A stretch of DNA of 64,000 nucleotides from Mytilus californianus. Its lineage: Eukaryota; Mollusca; Bivalvia; Mytilida; Mytilidae. Where the stretch lies: the NCBI RefSeq assembly GCF_021869535.1, contig NW_026262668.1, forward strand, positions 139,053,635 through 139,117,634, written 5' to 3'. A program made the translations under genes and the position numbers. Positions 57,423 to 64,000 of the stretch are shown one piece after another (position 1 is the first letter of the stretch; every line of letters starts with the position of its first letter). The notes under the pieces were generated by a model. The model searched no databases. It was not told the origin of the DNA and saw only the letters and a list, made by a program, of their open reading frames with translations.

Positions 57423-58190
57423 AAGAAGAATTCCTGCCATTCGATTTTAAAGTTTTCATTGTTTGCTGTAATTTGTGTGTTTTTTTTTTGTGGTAGTTAT
57501 TGTTGTAGATATAGTTTTAAGTATTGTATACATACGTTTGTCATCTTCATTGACATACAAATAAGATTAAGTTCGATTGTTACTTCGATGAGTGAAGCTT
57601 CTGGTCAATGGACTTATAAATTGGGATAAACAGCAAAATAGATGGTTTTAAATATCAATTTATACTACAAAATATACAGTTGTTTTTAAAGGAATAATAT
57701 GTCAACCTATACCGTTGATCAGTGGCGTCCCGTTACAAATTAGAATTCACCAATATTGATCAAATCAGTTGTAAATAAATATCGCTGCCCACCATCTAAT
57801 ATATGTCGACATTGGGTTGGTCTTTTTTTTTCAGAAAAAAACCCAACTCAATTCTTTCACATTTCTGTCTGTAGACCATATGGAGTTCGAGGAGCATCGT
57901 TTTGGAGTTCGGGAAGAATATATTTGGATGTTGCAACTTTGTAGGTTTTCTAGGTTGATAATTGCCATTACATTACAGCTGTATATAAATAATTTAATTT
58001 AATTATATAATCATACTAATTCATTGAAAAAGACATTGTATCTTTGATTCGTTTTTATATATTGAATTGTAAATAAACATATGTTAAATGGTGAAGACTT
58101 TATTAGTCTGTTTCACATGTGCCCTATCCAGTTTGTATTTAGGCAAATAAAATATGTTTAAACTAAACCTTATGGTAAGTTGAAGTTATC
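57423..58190. other. Lectin 3' region and unassigned sequence
   Basis: Sequence after the stop holds a T-run at 57480. No gene is supported. + strand ORFs at 57756-58002 have no recognised homology. Confidence 0.4.
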
Positions 58191-58410
58191 CCTTCTAAAC
58201 TTTTATGGACGCCATTCCAAAATATAATGGCTGACCATTATTGATATCTGTCACAGATGAACATAGATATGTTCCAGTTGTCTCATCTATGATCCGGACT
58301 TGTCTGTGGTCTTATCCATGATCCGGTTATGTCTCTTGTCTCGTCCATCATCTGGGCATGTCTCTTGCCTCATCCACCATCCGGGCTTGTGTCATCGACA
58401 TCACAGAATA
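58190..58410 (+). repeat. RT terminus remnant and 30-bp tandem repeat
   Basis: TTTATGGACGCCATTCC and GGCTGACCATTATTGATATC with GTCACAGATGA derive from the family A RT end (F.GRH..). Four loose copies of a roughly 32-bp unit follow at 58278-58400, each with TC(T/C)CATC(A/T)T..TCCGG and TGTCT. Confidence 0.55.
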
Positions 58411-58594
58411 AGAATTATAGCTTGCCACAAGCAAAACGACAGGTGCAATTAGTGGAGTACAACTCAATGTCTGTATTGATTCTATCTGTAAAAGTCTTGT
58501 ATATCCTTTGTTCTAAAGAAAGTTTGTTTACCCCTAAACTTTCATATTCATCAAAGTTTAAGGGTTAGAGAACATATATTTATCAATTTACTGT

Positions 58595-58900
58595 GAATTT
58601 GGTGACGTCTTAGGGTGGACAAATACCTTATTCAAATCCGTGTTTGTATGATGCATAATCACTTTCTAGATATAACTAACCAATGTATTTTAACAGGAAA
58701 AACACGACGGGTGTCAAAAGAAGTGCAGGAACTGCTAAACTTTCCGAAGCAACTAAGTTTACCCCTGGCTCAATGTTTAGGAATTGTGGGGTTTCTCTTT
58801 TCTTCGTTTTTTTTGTCATGATGTTGTTGTTTTTCTTTGACGTTATTTTTCAAAAATTTCCCCTTTGGTACCTTTCCTCTTTCCCCTTTGGTATCTTCCT
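58595..58900 (+). repeat. Family A tail, diverged
   Basis: AACACGACGGGTGTCAAAAG, GCAGGAACTGCTAAACTTTC and CCTTTGGTATCTTCCT parallel the family A tail. The 42-bp array starts at its 3' end. Confidence 0.55.
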
Positions 58901-59446
58901 GTAAGCATAGTATCTGTGACTTTTTAGCTGGCGATATCAGATGTAAGCATAGTATCTGTGACTTTTTAGCTGGCGATATCAGATGTAAGCATAGTATTTG
59001 TGACTTTTTAGCTGGCGATATCAGATGTAAGCATAGTATCTGTGACTTCTTAGCTGGCGATATCAGATGTAAGCATAGTATCTGTGACTTTTTAGCTGGC
59101 GATATCAGATGTAAGCATAGTATCTGTGACTTTTTAGCTGGCGATATCAGATGTAAGCATAGTATCTGTGACTTCTTAGCTGGCGATATCAGATGTAAGC
59201 ATATAATCTGTGACTTCTTAGCTGGCGATATCAGATGTAAGCATAGTATCTGAGACTTCTTAGCTGGCGATATCAGATGTAAACATAGTATCTGTGACTT
59301 CTTATCTGGCGATATCAGATGTAAATATAGTATCTGTGACTTCTTGGCTGGCGATATCAGATGTAAGCATAGTATCTGGGACTTCTTGGCTGGCAATATC
59401 AGATGTAAGCATAGTATCTTGGAGTTCTTGAATGGCGATATCACCA
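58901..59446. repeat. 42-bp minisatellite, 13 units, open on both strands
   Basis: Unit GTAAGCATAGTATCTGTGAC followed by TTTTTAGCTGGCGATATCAG and AT. Units start at 58901, 58943 and so on to 59405. On the + strand the frame reads CKHSICDFLAGDIR per unit and is broken once, where TGT becomes TGA at 59251-59253. On the - strand it reads LISPAKKSQILCLH per unit and stays open from 59474 to 58770 (234 codons). Confidence 0.95.
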
Positions 59447-59610
59447 GGGGCAAACAATCCAACCACAGTGCCATCGACCCAGTGATTGTAAAAGCTAATC
59501 AAAGATATCAAGCTTATATAAATAGTATTAAGAAAAACAAAATATCCAAGTTAAAAGATGTGAAGGGCAAATATATTGAGTGTGATGAAAATGGCAATAA
59601 CGCTTTTTAA
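59447..59610 (+). other. Open frame continuing out of the 42-bp array
   Basis: From the array, the + frame runs on for about 54 codons of non-repetitive sequence. It includes SAIDPVIVKANQRYQAYINS and then IKKNKISKLKDVKGKYIEC, with TAA at 59608. The composition is protein-like, but I recognise no family, and the upstream array frame is broken once. It is either the end of a decayed gene or chance. Confidence 0.25.
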
Positions 59611-60340
59611 ATTTGATACATTCGAAACGTCTTTTGGATTTACACTTATTAGGAACGCTCAAATGAAAATGAAAGCGAAGAAAGAATAAATACTTGTATA
59701 TGTGAGGAGGTTATGACAACAAAACAAGAAAAGACAAATCCACCTAAGGTCTACCTTATCTGAGGCAGTTGGAAGTTACTTGATTATTTCAAAATGTAAC
59801 TTTAAATTCAACAATAGAAAGGTATGTTATAAATCTGCTCTTTTTACCGAGCTGAAGATACCACATGGAATTAACATTCAACTAACAGCGATATCGATCT
59901 AATGATAAAAAAATGAAATAACCTATGTTTTTAGTTTGGTGCGTCAGAAGAACTTTTTGGATTCATCTTCATTAGAAACGCTCAAATAAAAAAAAAATGC
60001 AAAGAATGCGTAAACACTTGTATGCATGAAGAGCTTTATGACCAAAAATAAATAGCCAAATCCGTCTGAGGTCAATTTTGCCTGAGGGAGTTCTAAGTTA
60101 CTAAAACATTTCTAAATTTATTAACGGAGATTTAACAAAAAAGAATTATGTAGTCGTGTCAATACTGAAGCAAATATTAATAAGATTATAAAATTATAGG
60201 GGACTAGCAGTCCACTAACAAAGGTACGATGTGAGATTCTCTCGATGTTTGAAGCCGTACGATAAGCCGTAGTTGTACACATATTTGTCCTTTGGTATTT
60301 GGTGGTTAGTTGACCTGGTAACTAGCGGTCTATGTATGAA
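59605..60340 (+). repeat. Family F repeats, two direct copies
   Basis: Copy 1 (59615-59790): GAAACGTCTTTTGGATTTAC, TTAGGAACGCTCAAATGAAA, CAAATCCACCTAAGGTCTAC. Copy 2 (59940-60330): GTCAGAAGAACTTTTTGGAT, TTAGAAACGCTCAAATAAAA, CCGTCTGAGGTCAATTTTGC. It then has block b (60116-60227, TCAATACTGAAGCAAATATT ... GGGGACTAGCAGTCCACTAA) and block a (60228-60323, GCCGTACGATAAGCCGTAGT ... GACCTGGTAACTA). Confidence 0.75.
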
Positions 60341-60389
60341 GGTTTCATCCAAATTACCAGGGTTTCGGTGTTTACATAATTAAAAGAAT

Positions 60390-60890
60390 TATCTTAGAAT
60401 GAAAATTGTCTGACAGTGTATAAATTGTGAATTTAAAACTAAGGTTACAGTTCTATCAGGCAAAATTGACCTTAGATTGTTTTGAGTGTACTGTTTAAGT
60501 AGTGTCCATCTTCAGCTCTACAATTCCTCGTGGTTATATAGCTTTTCATGTAATCAAGTCTACATGATTATTGCCATTCTTTTATATTTATTTGAGCGTT
60601 CCTGTTGAGGGTAAAAATCCTCAAAAGTGCTTTGCACCGCACGATATGTATACAGTGTTATTACGATTTTTGAGCAATGGGTCGATACCTTAGTTAGTAG
60701 ACTGCTAGTCCCCTATGATTTTATAATCTTATTAATAATTGCTTCAGTATTGACAAAACTACGTCAAATCTCCGTTGATAAATTAGTTACCAGGTCAACT
60801 ATCCATCAAATACCAAAGGACAAATATGTGTACAACTACGGCTTATCGTACGGCTTCCAACATCGAGAAAATCTCACATTGTACCGAGAT
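60390..60890 (-). repeat. Family F repeat, inverted copy with permuted blocks
   Basis: Inverted relative to the preceding copies. In - strand order it has block a (60889-60793), block b (60792-60688) and then the AACGCTCAAATAAA segment (near 60600). Last come AAGGTCAATTTTGCCTGATA (near 60470) and its flank. The + strand ORF 60627-60893 is inside the repeat. Confidence 0.75.
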
Positions 60891-61085
60891 TAAACACTTC
60901 AACCAAACGCCCTAATATATACTAAACCGATCAATGAAAAAAACAGTTATGGAATACACCAACCAACCACAAACACTGGACAACAGTTTTCTGTCATCGA
61001 ACATAAAGAACGTAGCGTTGTTAAACATGTCTCAATAAATACGTTACGCTTGTGCATGCTCACACTGTACGGACTTCAGTAACGA
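60891..61085. other. Short unassigned stretch
   Basis: Nothing recognised between the family F cluster and the family X copy. Confidence 0.4.
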
Positions 61086-61089
61086 GTGT

Positions 61090-61560
61090 GTATTTCTTTC
61101 AAAAACAATTCAGACTTATGAGATAGATCGACAGAAATCGACACTGCATAAGTTTTATGGTCATCTTCACGAATCGGTTGACCGATACGATGTGTCTGTT
61201 TCTCAACTCACTAGCGACAGGTTTTCGTGTATTAAAATACCAGAATAGTCGTCTGACCTGTAATTTTGACTCATGTTTGGATATGCATGGGCGGGTGATG
61301 CATACATAGCTGAAGATGTTCATCTTGTCGATGCACCCGGTCTCGCTGCTTTTGAAGTTCATGTTTCTGTTTCGTACGATTCAAAACCAGAGTGTTGTAA
61401 TTTTCTCGATCACCGAATACGACTTATCAGTGAATTTTTACGAGCGACATGACGGGTGCCACTTGTCGCTCAGGAACTACTTAGTCTTCCTGAGCACTGA
61501 GGTTTATCGCTGAGCTAGTTCTTTAAAGGGATTTGTTTTGCTTTTGCTTTAGTTTCAGTG
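61090..61560 (+). repeat. Family X RT end and tail, followed by family A-like tail
   Basis: CACGAATCGGTTGACCGATA (RT end) is followed by CTCACTAGCGACAGGTTTTC, TGGGCGGGTGATGCATACAT and GATGCACCCGGTCTCGCTGC. GAGCGACATGACGGGTGCCA then begins a family A-like tail. ORFs at 61099-61362 (-) and 61316-61513 (+) are shadows. Confidence 0.6.
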
Positions 61561-62570
61561 TTGTACTTTGTACTTTTTCCTTTGTGATATTTTTTATTAC
61601 AATGTCTGTCAAGTATTTACTTGTGAATTTTTTTTCTATCCTTTGTCCAGGAAAACTTACTCCTGTTTTCATTTTAAACTTTCACATTTGTATATTTTTT
61701 ATTTTCTGAAATATTACTGATTGAAATCTTTCAACATAGGTGAACATTTGTATAGAAAGCACACAAAATCGGGGGGAAACGTTCTTAAATCAGAGGCTCT
61801 GGTCTCTGGTGGAGAGTTGTCTCATTCGCAATCATACCACATCTTCTTATTTTTATATTGTTATCTGTTTCTGTAGGAATCTTTGTAACTTATAAAGTTT
61901 TAGTATATAATGAATCAAATATGATAACTTGATTGACTCGGTCAACATGAATTTGACAAAAATAAAATATTTATAGAATCTTAATTTTCTTTAAATTACA
62001 AATAATTTTTGATTAAGACATACCTTTGAATAGGCTATAGCACACTTTTAAAACAGTCATAGCCGATGTGATAATTTCTGTTTCAAATCAGGAAGATATT
62101 TATAGTAACAAAAATAACGCGTTCACGGAAGAAAGGAAACAATACGTAAAATAATTGCTAGATGATATAAAGTAAATTGTTGAATAAATAAGTCTTATTG
62201 ATATATATTTGCCTATTTCATTGTTGATAATGTTGTAATTTAGCTGTAATTAAAACTTATGTTAATCTAATATAATGATGCTTGCCTTACCAGAAAACAA
62301 CCCAGGATTTCTTTATTAACAAACAGGGACTCCTCACTAGAAGGCTGGACTAGTGAAGATATCAGAAGAAGTGCAATTTGTTGTTAGATAAAAAAATGAA
62401 TTTGACAGATTTGTCCTTTTAACACAGTGATTTCTTCTTTACACTAAGTAGAAACATGATTTTCCAACTTTATTGCATATAAAATATATAAATAACTGTG
62501 TATAAATAAATATATCTAATAAATTAGCTATATGTACACCAAGTTCTGTTTACATATATAACAACTTGTA
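61561..62570. other. AT-rich stretch with a family B end
   Basis: At 61810-61860, TGGAGAGTTGTCTCATTCGC and AATCATACCACATC is the 3' end of a family B tail. The remainder shows nothing. Confidence 0.45.
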
Positions 62571-62574
62571 CACA

Positions 62575-62665
62575 TATATACAAATAAGAATATGTGGCAT
62601 GATTGCAAATGAGACAACTTTCCACAAGAGACCAAATGACATAGAAATTAGCAACTATATGTTCT
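62575..62665 (-). repeat. Family B end, antisense
   Basis: ATGTGGCATGATTGCAAATG, AGACAACTTTCCACAAGAGA and CCAAATGACATAGAAATTAG. Confidence 0.65.
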
Positions 62666-63270
62666 ATAAATTCTGTTTACATAAAATGCAATATGCACAG
62701 CAAGTTCTGTTTAAAAAAATTCTAAATACATGTCAATAACGAATTTTGTTTAATCATTTAATTAAAAATAAATTGAAGAAGATTAAAAAACTTATGATTT
62801 TCGTATTTAAACAAATATTTATTGGTAATTATCAAATCATGGCTATATGTCTCGTGTATTTAACTTCCTGGTCTCTACGTCACACAAACATACACATACA
62901 AAAACTTACAAATACGCGCACTTTAAAATGCATCACGCATAGATCTGTGGACTTAAAGGAAACATTAATTTGTTCAAATTCAAAAGGGTTTTCCCTTTAA
63001 AAAAATCCTTATACAACCCTAAACATGGTTCACAACTTTTTTAGGATCACGGTTATCTAAAGCTTGACATCTTGTATAGACACTCGTCTTTTGTTGTACA
63101 TGGTCTGTTAATGTCAAGGTGTTGTTTGGTTATTCCTGTCTTTTGGTTGCTGCCTCATTGACGTTTGGACACATCATTATTATTTATATTTGAATTTAAA
63201 CAAAGGATATTTAATTGAAGTTTCGTTTAAGAAGGGCGCTATATATCAAAAATATTGATTAAGCTAATAT
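62666..63270. other. Unassigned, with a diverged tail at 63100
   Basis: GTCTTTTGGTTGCTGCCTCA near 63140 resembles the tail end seen at 10150. ORF 62746-63000 is lysine-rich and unrecognised. Confidence 0.35.
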
Positions 63271-63274
63271 AAAA

Positions 63275-63715
63275 ATAAGGAGATGTGTTATTATTGCCAA
63301 CGAGACAACTATCCACCAAAGTTCAAATAAAGTGGATGTAAGCAATTACAAGCAACCGTACGGCCTTCAACAATGAGAAAACTCCATACCGTATAGTCGG
63401 CTATAAAAGGCCCCGAAAAGAAAAATATGAAACAATTCAATTGAGAAAACTAACGGCCTAATTTATAACAAAACAATTTACGAAAAACAAATATGACAGA
63501 CGTCAAGCAACGACAACCACTGAACTACAGGCTCCTGACTTGGGAAAGGCACATAAAGAATGTGGCGGGGTTAAACATGTTAGTGGGCGCCCACCAAATT
63601 CCCCCCCCCCCCCCCTAATCTGGGACAGTGGTGTAACAGCACAACATAAGAACAAACTATAAAAATCAGTTGAAAAAGGCTTAACTCATCAGATCGATAC
63701 AAAGAAATTATTATT
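63275..63715 (-). repeat. Family B repeat, antisense, nearly complete tail
   Basis: GAGACAACTATCCACCAAAG, CAACCGTACGGCCTTCAACA, GGCTATAAAAGGCCCCGAAA, TACAGGCTCCTGACTTGGGA (core), GTGGCGGGGTTAAACATG and GGGACAGTGGTGTAACAGCA. A poly-C run lies at 63601-63616. Confidence 0.8.
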
Positions 63716-63732
63716 TAGTTTTGTTCCCCCTT

Positions 63733-63842
63733 AAAGATGGGGTGGATGATAATGAGACAAAGTGCAATAAAGATGGGCTGAATGATAATGAGACAACGTA
63801 CAATAAAGATGGGCTGGATGATAATGAGACAACGTGCAATAA
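63733..63842. repeat. 36-bp tandem repeat, three units
   Basis: AAAGATGGG(G/C)TG(G/A)ATGATA followed by ATGAGACAA(A/C)GT(G/A)CAAT starts at 63733, 63769 and 63805. Confidence 0.9.
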
Positions 63843-63893
63843 CACGAATCAAGGAAATAGTGTGCTTTTGTTGGTTTCTCTTTTGTTTGACAG

Positions 63894-63933
63894 AAAGTTT
63901 TTAACGATGATCCGGAAATTCACTAGCGATGAG
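63894..63933 (+). CDS. Possible small exon at the window edge
   Basis: GTTTCTCTTTTGTTTGACAG is a good acceptor. Forty nucleotides later GATGAG|GTAATC could be a donor. One frame through it is open (KFLTMIRKFTSDE). It may be an exon of a gene continuing beyond 64000, but there is no homology to support it. Confidence 0.15.
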
Positions 63934-64000
63934 GTAATCGTTTTTCTATTAATTTTTTTTCAAATGTTTTCCCCAATATGTGTTACATACTTATTTACAA

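Noticed and set aside
58770..59474. 234-codon - strand ORF of 14-residue repeats as a real repetitive protein
   Set aside because: Its C-terminal part is antisense to a family A retroelement tail, and the repeat is equally open on the other strand. Kept only as a finding.
1..64000. tRNA, rRNA or other structured RNA genes
   Set aside because: No A/B box pairs with a cloverleaf, no rRNA-like sequence and no snRNA motifs were seen on reading; a dedicated search was not possible.

Overview
This window is animal nuclear DNA, most likely from a bivalve of the mussel type (Mytilus-like). The grounds are a low-GC, intron-rich sequence, a molluscan-style nicotinic receptor, a two-domain rhamnose-binding lectin, and many dispersed repeats that I recognise as common in mussel genomes. 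The organism call rests on recall of family resemblance; no search was run.

Two spliced genes can be read through, both on the + strand. The first (13651-43418) is a complete 8-exon alpha-type nicotinic acetylcholine receptor subunit. Its splice phases all match and give 500 residues with a signal peptide, Cys-loop, vicinal cysteines, M1-M4 and a stop codon. Its 30-kb span is almost entirely introns filled with retroelement debris, two MITE copies and minisatellites. The second (55836-57422) is a 3-exon secreted lectin with two SUEL/Gal_Lectin domains of eight cysteines each and a lysine/glycine-rich tail. Two exon-like segments with CUB-like features lie on the - strand inside intron 1 of the receptor gene; they are weak calls.

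Layout: 1-4185 is a 65-bp satellite (64 full copies, running off the left edge). 4186-13640 is a retroelement graveyard with small tandem arrays. 13651-43418 is the receptor gene. 43420-55800 is intergenic: many retroelement 3' ends, a 59-bp array, a 19-unit array whose units look like micro-exons, and a LINE fragment carrying a nested insertion. 55836-57422 is the lectin gene. 57423-64000 holds more repeats, including a 42-bp array open on both strands and a permuted inverted repeat.

Dispersed repeats are labelled here by letter. A: reverse transcriptase (RT) C-terminus plus a tail containing a TGCTCCGGAAGGGTAAGCAG-type block. B: tail with a CCTGTCCCAAGTCAGGAG core. D: RT C-terminus ending in ..HDGLEV-stop plus a roughly 550-bp tail. 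E: tail ending CTGTTGCCTTTATTTA. F: tail beginning with a GAAGCGCTTTTCTGGATT-type block and AGGAACGCTC. G: tail with GAGCGTCAYTGATGAGTCTT. X: tail with GATGCATGCATAG and CCGGTCTCGCTCC-type blocks. Families B, D and E share a short CCTG-N8-CAGG hairpin core. Several nested insertions can be resolved with target-site duplications.
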